Positions 23,686 to 31,687 of a DNA stretch of 53,971 nucleotides are shown piece after piece. Position 1 is the stretch's first letter. Every line of letters starts with the position of its first letter. This DNA comes from DASYHS01 sp035998295 (GTDB taxonomy: Bacteria > Pseudomonadota > Alphaproteobacteria > Azospirillales > Azospirillaceae): contig NZ_DASYHS010000046.1 of assembly GCF_035998295.1 (NCBI RefSeq), positions 1-53,971 of the forward strand, given 5' to 3'. The notes under the pieces are model-generated. The model searched no databases and was not told the origin of the DNA. It saw nothing but the letters and a program-made list of their open reading frames with translations. The translations under genes were made by a program, and so were the position numbers.

Positions 23686-25154
23686 ACCGCCGCCTGCGTC
23701 CGGAAGCCCTGGCCATGCTGTCCGCCGATGTCGCCCGGCCCCGCTACGACCGTTCGCAACTGCGGACCGGCATCGTCCATCTCGGCCTCGGCGCCTTCCA
23801 TCGCGCCCATCAGGCGATCTACACCGAGGACGTCCTGGAAGGGGAGTTCGGCCCCTGGGGCATCGCGGGCGTGTCGCTGCGCAGTCCCGACACCCGCGAC
23901 GCGCTCGCTCCCCAGGGCGGGCTGTACGCGGTCGCGGTGCGCGGCGCCGGCGGCGAGCGGCTGCGCGTCGTCGGCGCGGTGACCGAAGTCCTGGTCGCTC
24001 CCGAAGATCCGTGCGCGGTGTTGGAGCGGCTATGCCGGCCGGCGGTCAGGATCGTGACCCTGACCGTGACCGAGAAGGGCTACTGCCACGACCCCGCCAC
24101 CGGCGCCCTCGACGAGGATCATCCCGGCATCCGCCGCGACCTCGCCGATCCCGGCCGTCCCGGGACGGCGCCGGGTTTCCTGGTGGAGGCGCTGGACCGC
24201 CGCCGCCGCGCCGGCCTCCAGCCGTTCACGGTGCTGTCCTGCGACAACCTGCCGAGCAACGGCGACACGACCGCCGGCATCCTGCGTCGGCTGGCGAGCC
24301 TTCGCGACCCGGCACTCGGCCGCTGGGTGGAGGATGCCGTGGCCTGCCCCAACAGCATGGTGGACCGCATCGTCCCAGCGACGACGCCGGAGGACCGCGA
24401 TGCCGTCGCCCGGCGCCTCGGGGCCGAGGACGCGTGGCCCGTCGTGACCGAGCCGTTCTCGCAATGGGTGATCGAGGACCGCTTCCCGTCCGGCCGCCCG
24501 GCCTGGGAGCGCGTCGGCGCGGAGCTGGTCCCGGACGTCCGCCCGTACGAGCTGATGAAGCTGCGCCTGCTCAACGGCAGCCATTCGACCCTCGCCTATC
24601 TCGGCTATCTCGCCGGCTACGACACCGTGTCCCAGGCCATGGCCGACCCGGCCTTCGCGCGGCTGGTGCGCGGGCTGATGGACGAGGAGGTGACGCCGAC
24701 GCTGACCGTCCCGCCCGGCGCCGACCTGGACCGCTACAAGGCGGCGCTCATCGACCGCTTCGCCAACCCCGCGCTCAGGCACCGGACGTGGCAGATCGCG
24801 ATGGACGGGTCGCAGAAGCTGCCGCAGCGCCTGCTCGGCACCGTCCGCGACCGGCTGGCCGCCGGGGAGCCGGTCGACCGGCTGGCGCTCGCCGTCGCCG
24901 CCTGGATGCGCTACGTCGCCGGGCGCGACGAGCGGGGCGGACCGATCGACGTGCGCGACCCGCTCGCGGGCCGCCTCGCGGCTCTGGCCGCCGGGGCCGG
25001 AGGCTCCGCCGAGGCGCTCGCCTCCGCGCTGCTCGGCGTGCGCGAGGTGTTCGGCGACGACCTGCCCGTCACCCCCGCCTTCACGGCCGCGGTGACGGCG
25101 GCGCTCGACCGGCTCGTCCGCCTGGGCGCGCGCCGTACCGTCGAGGGCCTGTAG
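23682..25154 (+). CDS. uxuB: Mannitol dehydrogenase-family protein, probable fructuronate reductase
   Basis: A 490-residue protein of the polyol-specific long-chain dehydrogenase family. The N-terminal Rossmann motif is IVHLGLGAFHRAHQAIY (about 30-46), and the catalytic segment near residues 280-300 reads YELMKLRLLNGSHSTLAYLG, including the family KxxxxNxxH pattern (Lys, Asn, His). UxuB reduces D-fructuronate to D-mannonate with NADH. Placement between uxaC and uxuA makes fructuronate reductase the natural choice over tagaturonate reductase or mannitol dehydrogenase. GTG 23682 overlaps the uxaC stop. Confidence 0.85.
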   Translation: MNRRLRPEALAMLSADVARPRYDRSQLRTGIVHLGLGAFHRAHQAIYTEDVLEGEFGPWGIAGVSLRSPDTRDALAPQGGLYAVAVRGAGGERLRVVGAVTEVLVAPEDPCAVLERLCRPAVRIVTLTVTEKGYCHDPATGALDEDHPGIRRDLADPGRPGTAPGFLVEALDRRRRAGLQPFTVLSCDNLPSNGDTTAGILRRLASLRDPALGRWVEDAVACPNSMVDRIVPATTPEDRDAVARRLGAEDAWPVVTEPFSQWVIEDRFPSGRPAWERVGAELVPDVRPYELMKLRLLNGSHSTLAYLGYLAGYDTVSQAMADPAFARLVRGLMDEEVTPTLTVPPGADLDRYKAALIDRFANPALRHRTWQIAMDGSQKLPQRLLGTVRDRLAAGEPVDRLALAVAAWMRYVAGRDERGGPIDVRDPLAGRLAALAAGAGGSAEALASALLGVREVFGDDLPVTPAFTAAVTAALDRLVRLGARRTVEGL

Positions 25155-25194
25155 ACCGGCGCGTGGCGCAACCAGCATTCGAGGAGCATGCGAA

Positions 25195-26391
25195 ATGGAA
25201 CAGACTTGGCGCTGGTTCGGCCCGGACGACGCGGTACGGCTGCCGCACATACGCCAGGCGGGCGCCACCGGCATCGTGACGGCCCTGCACCACATCCCCT
25301 ACGGCGAGGTCTGGACGGTCGGGGAGATCCGCGCCCGCCAAGCCCAGATCGCCGCCGACGCCTCCCTCGGCCTGCGCTGGAGCGTGGTGGAGAGCCTGCC
25401 GGTCGCCGAGGCCGTCAAGCTCGGCGAAGGCGATCTCCGGCCGCTCTTCGACGCCTACCGCCAGTCCCTTCGCAACCTCGCGGCCTGCGGGGTCACGACG
25501 GTCTGCTACAACTACATGCCCGTGCTCGACTGGACCCGGACCGACCTGGCGGCGCCGGTGGTCGGCGGCGGGCGGGCGCTGCGGTTCGACGCACCCCGGT
25601 TCGCCGCCTTCGACTGCTACATCCTGGAGCGGCCGGGCGCCGAGGACGACCACGACCCGGCCGTCCTGGAGCGTGCGCGGGCCTGGAACGCCGGGGCGTC
25701 CGAAAGCGACAGGCGCCTGCTGCTCGACAGCATCATGGCCGGGTTGCCGGGCGCGTTCGACCGGTACGACGTGCCGGGGCTGCGCCGGATGCTCGACCGC
25801 TACCGGGGCATGACGCGCGACGACCTGCGGGCGACCTTCGCCCGGTTCCTGCGCGAGGTGATCCCGACCGCGGAGGAGGTCGGCATCCGCATGGCCGTCC
25901 ATCCCGACGACCCGCCCCGGCCGCTGCTCGGGCTGCCGCGCATCGTCGGCACGGCCGAGGACCTGGCCTTCGTCGCCGCGGCCTGCCCGTCGGAGGCGAA
26001 CGGCTTCACCTTCTGCACGGGATCGCTGGGCGCCGGACGGGACAACGACGTCCCGGCCATGGCGGAGCGGTTCGCCGGGCGCATCCACTTCGCCCATCTG
26101 CGCAACGTCGCGAAGGAGCCCGATGGCTCGTTCGAGGAGGCGGAGCATCTCGGCGGCGACGTCGACATGGTCTCGGTCGTCACGACCCTGCTGCGGGAGC
26201 AGGAGCGGCGGCGCGACGCCGACGACCCGCGCTGGCGCCTGCCGTTCCGCCCCGACCACGGGCACGAGCTGCTCGACGACGTCGGCAAGCCGACCCATCC
26301 CGGCTATCCGGCGATCGGCCGGCTGCGCGGGCTTGCCGAGATCCGGGGCGTCATGACCGCGGTCGCGGCGATGCGGGGGTTCCCGGTCTGA
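25195..26391 (+). CDS. uxuA: Mannonate dehydratase
   Basis: A 398-residue protein of the UxuA family, a TIM-barrel Fe2+/Mn2+ enzyme that dehydrates D-mannonate to 2-keto-3-deoxy-D-gluconate. Characteristic segments are VCYNYMPVLDWTRTDL near residue 105, GIRMAVHPDDPPRPLLGLPRI near 235, NGFTFCTGSLGAG near 280, and FRPDHGHELLDD near 355, which together hold the metal-binding Cys, His and Asp residues. It completes the route uronate - fructuronate - mannonate - KDG with uxaC and uxuB. No KDG kinase or aldolase gene lies in the run. The ATG follows GAGGAG. Confidence 0.93.
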   Translation: MEQTWRWFGPDDAVRLPHIRQAGATGIVTALHHIPYGEVWTVGEIRARQAQIAADASLGLRWSVVESLPVAEAVKLGEGDLRPLFDAYRQSLRNLAACGVTTVCYNYMPVLDWTRTDLAAPVVGGGRALRFDAPRFAAFDCYILERPGAEDDHDPAVLERARAWNAGASESDRRLLLDSIMAGLPGAFDRYDVPGLRRMLDRYRGMTRDDLRATFARFLREVIPTAEEVGIRMAVHPDDPPRPLLGLPRIVGTAEDLAFVAAACPSEANGFTFCTGSLGAGRDNDVPAMAERFAGRIHFAHLRNVAKEPDGSFEEAEHLGGDVDMVSVVTTLLREQERRRDADDPRWRLPFRPDHGHELLDDVGKPTHPGYPAIGRLRGLAEIRGVMTAVAAMRGFPV

Positions 26392-26396
26392 CGGCC

Positions 26397-26415
26397 GGCG
26401 GCTCGCGGCGCCGCC
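26397..26415. terminator. Hairpin after uxuA
   Basis: GGCGGC (26397-26402) and GCCGCC (26410-26415) pair around a 7-base loop just after the uxuA stop, in the 40-bp gap to a convergent small gene. No T-run is visible, so termination strength is uncertain. Confidence 0.4.
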
Positions 26416-26431
26416 GTTCGGGAGAGGGTTC

Positions 26432-26614
26432 CTATGCTTTGCCGCGCCGCAACGCCGCCGTGAGGGCGCGGCGATGGCGATGGGCACGCATCAGCAGGGA
26501 CGCCGGCGCGCGACCATCCGGCTCGGACCGGCCCAGCTCCAGCCGGCCGTCCGGCAGCAGGCGCACGCCGTGCCGCTCCAACTCGTCCAATACGTCCCGC
26601 ACGGAACTGCGCAT
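26432..26614 (-). CDS. Small protein of 60 residues, TubC-docking-like pattern
   Basis: The reading frame runs MRSSVRDVLDELERHGVRL onward to a basic tail (RAHRHRRALTAALRR). GGAGA lies 8 bp before the ATG. I do not recognise a named family, but the order helix - short beta pair around LLPDGRLEL - helix resembles the N-terminal TubC docking domain of the NRPS at 32654-36013 (VLKQLSDRGLSVSLDGSDL there). Such stand-alone domains exist as small hypothetical proteins in GC-rich bacteria. It is convergent with uxuA and divergent from the TSUP gene. It could also be a chance frame in GC-rich DNA. Confidence 0.45.
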   Translation of the reverse strand: MRSSVRDVLDELERHGVRLLPDGRLELGRSEPDGRAPASLLMRAHRHRRALTAALRRGKA

Positions 26615-26690
26615 GGTGTCGTCTCCGGTCCAACTCCGGCAATGATGCCAGTACCCGCGGCCGGGCGGAAATCGGTTGTCCGGATCTGAG

Positions 26691-26709
26691 CGATAGGCGG
26701 AGCCTATCG
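26691..26709. promoter_or_regulatory. LysR-type box upstream of the TSUP gene
   Basis: CGATAGGC (26691-26698) and GCCTATCG (26702-26709) are perfect 8-bp arms around GGA. The inner part is ATAG-N7-CTAT and contains T-N11-A (26694 to 26706), the general LysR-type binding pattern. It lies 80 bp before the TSUP gene; a LysR gene follows that gene at 27679. Confidence 0.5.
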
Positions 26710-26789
26710 TTCCTGCCTTCGTTCCAGACGTAGGCACCCCTTGCGACATCCGCATTGCGCCGTTCTCCGGACCGGACGACCCTTTTCGC

Positions 26790-27539
26790 ATGCACGACCT
26801 TCCGCTCCTCGCCCTGATCGGCGTCGTCCTGACCTTCCTGCTTGCAGGCTTCGTCAAGGGCGTGATCGGGCTGGGACTGCCGACGGTGGCCGTCGGCGTG
26901 CTGAGCCTTTTCATGCTGCCGGTCCATGCCGCCATGCTTCTGGTGATCCCGTCCTTCGTCACGAATGTCTGGCAGATGGCTGCCGGCCCCAGCTTCCTGG
27001 CCTTGCTGCGCCGTCTCTGGCTGATGATGATCGGCGTCTTCGCGGGAACCTGGCTGGGCATCGGCTTCATGACCGGATCCCGTTCCGAGCTTGCGACGGC
27101 GGCGCTCGGCGCCGCTCTCACGCTCTACGCCGTCCTGGGGCTGGGCAAGGTGCGCTTCGCGATCCCGCCGCGCGCGGAGCCTTGGGTCTCCCCGCTGGTC
27201 GGCCTGCTCACCGGCGTCGTGACCGGCGCGACGGGCGTGTTCGTGATCCCGGCGGTGCCTTATCTGCAGGCGTTGAACATGGGCAAGGAGGACCTGATCC
27301 AGGCCCTCGGCCTTTCCTTCACCGTCTCTACCGTGGCACTCGCCCTCGGCCTCGCGGACGGCGGGACTTTCGAGGCGTCCTACGCGATGGTCTCGCTCCT
27401 GGCCCTGGCCCCGGCGCTGGCCGGCATGTTCTTCGGCCAGCGCATCCGCCTTCGGGTTGAGCCGGAGGTGTTCAGGCTGTGCTTCTTCCTCGGGTTGCTG
27501 GCCCTGGGCATCCACCTGGGACTTCGCCCGCTGCTGTGA
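26790..27539 (+). CDS. TSUP-family permease (TauE/SafE type)
   Basis: A 249-residue membrane protein with about eight hydrophobic helices. The N-terminal repeat reads FLLAGFVKGVIGLGLPTVAVG and the second half has GLLTGVVTGATGVFVIPAVPYLQALN, the paired Gly-rich motif of TSUP proteins. Members export sulfite, sulfoacetate or other small organosulfur or organic anions. A perfect LysR-type box lies upstream and a LysR gene downstream, so substrate-inducible control is likely. Its place next to a cluster with a cysteine-activating NRPS suggests a sulfur compound, but this is only suggestive. Confidence 0.82.
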   Translation: MHDLPLLALIGVVLTFLLAGFVKGVIGLGLPTVAVGVLSLFMLPVHAAMLLVIPSFVTNVWQMAAGPSFLALLRRLWLMMIGVFAGTWLGIGFMTGSRSELATAALGAALTLYAVLGLGKVRFAIPPRAEPWVSPLVGLLTGVVTGATGVFVIPAVPYLQALNMGKEDLIQALGLSFTVSTVALALGLADGGTFEASYAMVSLLALAPALAGMFFGQRIRLRVEPEVFRLCFFLGLLALGIHLGLRPLL

Positions 27540-27678
27540 ACGTATCACAGGTTGCAGGTTTTGGCGCCTTGGGTCGGGTGGTACCCGCAAAGGCTGCTTG
27601 TTGGTGGGCTGAGCGCGTGTTAGTGGTGCCTTTGGCGAGCTTCACGTGACAGGGATTCCGTCGAGTTGCACGTGACCG
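27540..27678. promoter_or_regulatory. Intergenic segment with two CACGTGAC repeats before the LysR gene
   Basis: CTGTGA and TCACAG form a palindrome over the TSUP stop (27534-27550). CACGTGAC occurs at 27643-27650 and 27669-27676, 26 bp apart, the second ending 2 bp before the LysR ATG. The stretch is less GC-rich than its flanks and has no coding potential that I can support. Autoregulation of the LysR gene is possible. Confidence 0.35.
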
Positions 27679-28578
27679 ATGCGCTTCGACCTGATTGATC
27701 TCCGACTGTTCCTCAACGTCGTCGAGGCGGCGAGCATCACGCATGGTGCCGAACGCGCGAATCTGGCGCTGGCCTCGGCCAGCGCGCGGATCCGGGGCAT
27801 GGAGGAGGCGCTCGGCGTGCGCCTGCTGGAGCGGGGCAGGCGCGGCGTCCGGCCGACGCCGGCCGGGCAGGCGCTGGTCCATCATGCGCGCGTGGTGCTG
27901 CAGCAGGTCGAGCACATGCGCGGCGAACTCGGGAAATATGCCCGCGGCCTCAAGGGCTTCATCCGGGTGCTGGCGAACACGGTGGCCGTGACCGAGTTCC
28001 TGCCCGAGGCTCTCGCCCGCTACCTGGCCGCCAACCCGAACATCAACATCGACCTCGAGGAAAGGCTCAGCTACGAGATCGTCCAGGCCGTCGCCGCATC
28101 CCATGTCGACATCGGCATCGTCGCCGACACGGTCGACCTCGGCGGGCTGGAGACCTTCCCCTTCCGGGTCGACCGCCTCGTCCTCGTCACGCCGCGGGAC
28201 GGGCCCTTCGCCGGCCGGGACGAGATCGCCTTCGCGGAGAGCTTCGAGCACGAGTTCGTCGGGCTCAGCGCCGGCAGCGCGCTGCAGAACCATCTGGGCG
28301 AGCATGCCATGCGGGCGGGCCAGACGCTGAGGTTCCGGGTCCGGGTGCGCGGCTTCGAGGCGGTGTGCCGGATGGTCGAGCACGGCGTCGGGCTCGGCAT
28401 CGTCCCCGAGACCGCCGCCGAACGGTGCTGCAGGACCATGGGCATCCGGATGGTCCGCCTGTCGGATCCATGGGCGTTGCGCAACCTCACGATCTGCGTC
28501 CGCCAGTTCGGTGCGTTGCCGGTCTACACGCGTTCCCTGATCGAGCATTTGACGGAACGGTCCGAACGGGTGCCGTGA
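27679..28578 (+). CDS. LysR-family transcriptional regulator
   Basis: This 299-residue protein has the LysR N-terminal HTH (LRLFLNVVEAASITHGAERANLALASASARIRGMEEALG, about 8-47) and RPTPAG closing the wing. The remaining 200 residues form the periplasmic-binding-protein-like inducer domain (FIRVLANTVAVTEFLPEAL onward). LysR proteins of this type are often paired with TSUP exporter genes, and the T-N11-A box before the TSUP gene fits that pairing. No good ribosome site precedes the ATG. The thioesterase gene follows 40 bp later on the same strand. Confidence 0.85.
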   Translation: MRFDLIDLRLFLNVVEAASITHGAERANLALASASARIRGMEEALGVRLLERGRRGVRPTPAGQALVHHARVVLQQVEHMRGELGKYARGLKGFIRVLANTVAVTEFLPEALARYLAANPNINIDLEERLSYEIVQAVAASHVDIGIVADTVDLGGLETFPFRVDRLVLVTPRDGPFAGRDEIAFAESFEHEFVGLSAGSALQNHLGEHAMRAGQTLRFRVRVRGFEAVCRMVEHGVGLGIVPETAAERCCRTMGIRMVRLSDPWALRNLTICVRQFGALPVYTRSLIEHLTERSERVP

Positions 28579-28618
28579 GGCCCGGCGGCACCGTGCCCGC
28601 AACCCGCGAGGTTCACCG

Positions 28619-29384
28619 ATGCCGGACGACGCCGTCTCCTGGTTCCTCAGCCGCCCGCTTCCCGACCCGCGGGCGCGCCTGTTCTGCTTCCCCCATGCCG
28701 GGAACGGTGGCCGGCACGTTCATGGACTGGCAGCGCCTGCTGGGCGACGGCATCGAGGTCCAGGCGCTGGAGATGCCGGGGCGCGGGCGGCGCATCGGCG
28801 AGGCTCCGGGGACCGACATGGAGGCGACGGTCGCGGCGGTCGCCGACGCGGTTCGCCCTCTGCTCGACCGCCCGGCCTTCTTCTTCGGCCACAGCCTGGG
28901 CGCCGTCGTCGCCTTCGAGGTCGTCCGCCGCCTGCGCGACCCCGCGATCCGGCACCTGTTCGTCTCGGCCTGCGCCGCGCCGAGCCACCTGCCCACCCCG
29001 CGCGTGAGGCGGCTCGCCGAGATGGAGGGCCCCGACTTCCTCGACGGCATCCGCGGCTACGGCGAACTGGCGGAGGAGATCCTCGCCGACGAGGACCTGC
29101 TGGCGATCTTCCTGTCGGTCCTGAAGGCCGACTTCACCATGATCGCGCGCTACGCCTACCGGCCGGCCGCGCCGCTGGACCATCCCGTCACCGTGCTGTT
29201 CCGGGAGCGCGACCCGCATGTGGCACAGGAGCATCTGGCGGACTGGCAGCGCGAAACCGTGCATCCCGTCGCCAGGTACGGCTTCGACGGCGGCCATTTC
29301 TTCGTCGCGGCCATGCCCGCGCGCGTCGTCGGCCTGATTGCCGACCGGGTCCGCCGGTCGCTGGCCGACGACGCGCTCAGATGA
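28619..29384 (+). pseudogene. Type II thioesterase, broken by a one-base frameshift
   Basis: Type II thioesterases remove wrongly loaded acyl groups from NRPS and PKS carrier proteins. The first 30 codons give MPDDAVSWFLSRP...LFCFPHAGNG. The downstream match continues in another frame as AGTFMDWQRLLG, and removing one G at about 28709 restores the family motif FPHAGNGAGTFMDW. The rest is intact: active-site GHSLGA, an acidic residue after LFRERD, and FDGGHFF with the catalytic His. The corrected protein would be about 254 residues, normal for the family. Either the gene is dead or the read has one extra G in GGTGGCC. It is the only thioesterase near the NRPS. Its 3' end overlaps the convergent HDO gene by 8 bp. 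Confidence 0.75.
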
Positions 29385-31563
29385 GCATTTCCGCGCGTTC
29401 CTGCGCGACGTTCCTGCCCTCGGCGAAATGGGCGAAATAGGCGTAGCCGTCCCAGACCCGCCGCCATTCCCGCCGCTTGGCCTCCGCGCCGAAGCGCTGC
29501 CCGACCCGGTCGAGATGGAGCGCGATCGCGTCCGCCGACCGCCGCGCATGGCCGACCGACAGGTTGTCGATCGACAGGTGCGTCCTTTCGTAGATCGCAT
29601 CGAAGCCCCAGCGGTCGAGCTTCTGGATCTCGTGGAGCCGCAGCTCGCCGAGGCCGAACATCTCGATGCCGAGGTTGTAGCCGAGGATCTCGGGATAGAA
29701 GCCGTCGGGGAAGAGGCTGAGGCAGAGCTGATGGACCGGAAACGCGTAGAATGCGTCCGGGATCTCGTCCTGGTCGATGAACGCGGCGTCCCGGACGTGG
29801 GGCAGGGCGATCCCCATGCTGTCCAGGACCCGCCGGATCAGGGTGATGTGGTTCTTGCGGACGTCGCCGAGCCCCATCTCGTCGGCGTAGATCGCGAACA
29901 GGATGCCGTCGGCCGGCTGGTCGTAACGCCCGACATTGCCGATGCGGAACGCCCACGAGCCGTCGATCAGGCTGCCGAGCGCGAACACCTTCTGGCCGAA
30001 GACCACCTCGTCGCGCGCCGGGATCTCGTCCAGGGGAACGTAGGGGGACACCAGCTTGTCCCAGTAGACGGCCGCGATCCTCTCCTCCAGCGCCTCGGGC
30101 GCGTAGGCGAAGAAGCTGGCGTCCGTGAACCGCCCCGGCGCGGCCGACGCCCGGGCCCGTGACAGCGCCTCCGACGCCTTCTCCCGTGCCAGCGGCAGGA
30201 CGTGGGGGAAGTTCTCGACGTTCACGAGGCGATGGAACAGCGTCCGGTCGTCGAGCGGGGCCGCCTCCTCGAACCGGACGTCCCGTTGCGGGTGGTGCCG
30301 TATGCGGTCGAGCCAGGCCGCGGCCGCGGCTTCGCCCGGCGCCACCAGCTCGTCCGCCTCTTCCGCCTCGTCCGACGGGGGCGCCGGGGCCGCGGCCCAT
30401 TCCTTCAGCACCCGCGCCTCCTCCTCGGTGAAGATGCCGAACATCGGGCCGCCGAACTTCAGGGCGTCGAGGAAGCGGCAGCTTCCGCCGGGTGCCGCGC
30501 GGAGGTACCAGGACCGTTTGAACGCGCGCAGGAACGCGCCCATGTCGAGGCCGGGATCGCCCAGCAGGTCGGCCAGCGGCGCGCCGCCGACGCGGACCCG
30601 GCCGTGCTGCCCGCCGGCGAAGGGCGCATGGCGCTTCAGGATCTCGGCGGCCCTGGCCTCGACCGTCCGGACCGTGTGCCGTTCAGCCGTTTCGGCGAGC
30701 AGCCTCGCATGGGCCGCTTCGATCGCGGCCATGGCCGTGACGGCGTGCAGCAGGCGCCTGGCGGCGGCCGCGGCGCGGCGGGTGTCGGCATCCGCCTCGA
30801 CGAGGTCCAGATAGGCGTCCAGGGTCGCCCTCGCTTCGGCCGGCGTGACCACCGGCCGCGTCCCCGCGAGCGCGTCGTCGATGCCGAACAGGTGATGGAC
30901 GCAATGGACGCCGACCAGTTCGGGCAGGCGGGTCGCGGGATAGCGCGACAGCGACAGCAGGAAGGCGCCGTGCAGCGCCGTCGCGTCCCCCATGCCGGAC
31001 TCGCGCGCGAAACTCGCGCTGCCGACCGGCGGCAGGAAGATGCCCCGCTCCTCCAGGACGCGGCGCCGGACGGCGGCGGCCGAACGAAGGGGGTTGCCTT
31101 CGCCCTGCAGCCGCCAGTGCTGCCCGAACAGCAGGTTCACGATCGCCGCCGGCTGCGTCGCCGGCTGCGACACGGTGTCGAGCCAGCACCCCGCCACCAG
31201 GGACAGGGCCGCGCGCTCGCGCAGCACCTCCCGCGACGCCTCCTCGCCATGCGACGCCGCCCGGTCGAGTTCTCGCAGCGCCACGGCGCGCCGCTCCTCC
31301 AGCCAGGCGGCGAGGCGGTCCCGGTCGACCGCCAGGCCGTCCTCGCCGGCGGCAGGCGGCATCGCCCCGAAGGTGTCGAGCGTCGTATCGAGGACCCGTT
31401 TGGCGGCGAGCAGGACGCCCTCGCTCTCCTGGTCCACCGCCAGCGCGGTGAAGATTGCGGCGGGGCCCTGCGCCAGTATCGCTTCGGCCGCCGCTTGTGC
31501 CGTGGGGCTGAAGCAGAATTCGTCGATCGGATTCACGTAGAACGGATCTATCGAGTCATCCAT
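29377..31563 (-). CDS. Large iron-containing redox enzyme with two heme-oxygenase-like diiron (HDO) repeats
   Basis: A 728-residue protein. The C-terminal half has the HDO metal pattern: Glu562 and His572 (E-x9-H in DEMGLGDVRKNH), Glu634 (YPEILGYNLGIEMFG), and His662, Asp666 and His672 (HLSIDNLSVGH). The N-terminal half repeats it in degenerate form: Glu188 and His198 (ESGMGDATALH, same E-x9-H) and LPELVGVHCVHHLFG with His224 where the C-terminal copy has Glu634. I see no counterpart of the third ligand group. HDO enzymes perform N-oxygenation, C-C cleavage or related oxidations with Fe2+ and O2, often in natural-product pathways. It faces the NRPS across the KAS III-like gene and is a likely tailoring enzyme. 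Confidence 0.72.
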   Translation of the reverse strand: MDDSIDPFYVNPIDEFCFSPTAQAAAEAILAQGPAAIFTALAVDQESEGVLLAAKRVLDTTLDTFGAMPPAAGEDGLAVDRDRLAAWLEERRAVALRELDRAASHGEEASREVLRERAALSLVAGCWLDTVSQPATQPAAIVNLLFGQHWRLQGEGNPLRSAAAVRRRVLEERGIFLPPVGSASFARESGMGDATALHGAFLLSLSRYPATRLPELVGVHCVHHLFGIDDALAGTRPVVTPAEARATLDAYLDLVEADADTRRAAAAARRLLHAVTAMAAIEAAHARLLAETAERHTVRTVEARAAEILKRHAPFAGGQHGRVRVGGAPLADLLGDPGLDMGAFLRAFKRSWYLRAAPGGSCRFLDALKFGGPMFGIFTEEEARVLKEWAAAPAPPSDEAEEADELVAPGEAAAAAWLDRIRHHPQRDVRFEEAAPLDDRTLFHRLVNVENFPHVLPLAREKASEALSRARASAAPGRFTDASFFAYAPEALEERIAAVYWDKLVSPYVPLDEIPARDEVVFGQKVFALGSLIDGSWAFRIGNVGRYDQPADGILFAIYADEMGLGDVRKNHITLIRRVLDSMGIALPHVRDAAFIDQDEIPDAFYAFPVHQLCLSLFPDGFYPEILGYNLGIEMFGLGELRLHEIQKLDRWGFDAIYERTHLSIDNLSVGHARRSADAIALHLDRVGQRFGAEAKRREWRRVWDGYAYFAHFAEGRNVAQERAEMLI

Positions 31564-31675
31564 TTACTGCCCCATTTCAATATTCAACCATGATCATATA
31601 CAATCAAAAAAGAACCTCGTAATTTTCATTTGCGGTTTCCGATCATATATTTCATAGTTTCCCGAGGATTTCGAC

Positions 31676-31687
31676 ATGAGAGTATGA
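31676..31687 (+). other. Possible three-codon leader overlapping the KAS III-like start
   Basis: GAGGA (31664-31668) is ideally spaced (7 bp) from ATG 31676, which reads ATG-AGA-GTA-TGA; its stop overlaps the ATG at 31684 of the KAS III-like gene as ATGA. The main start is itself 15 bp from the ribosome site, so re-initiation after this minigene is plausible. This is an inference from spacing only. Confidence 0.3.
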
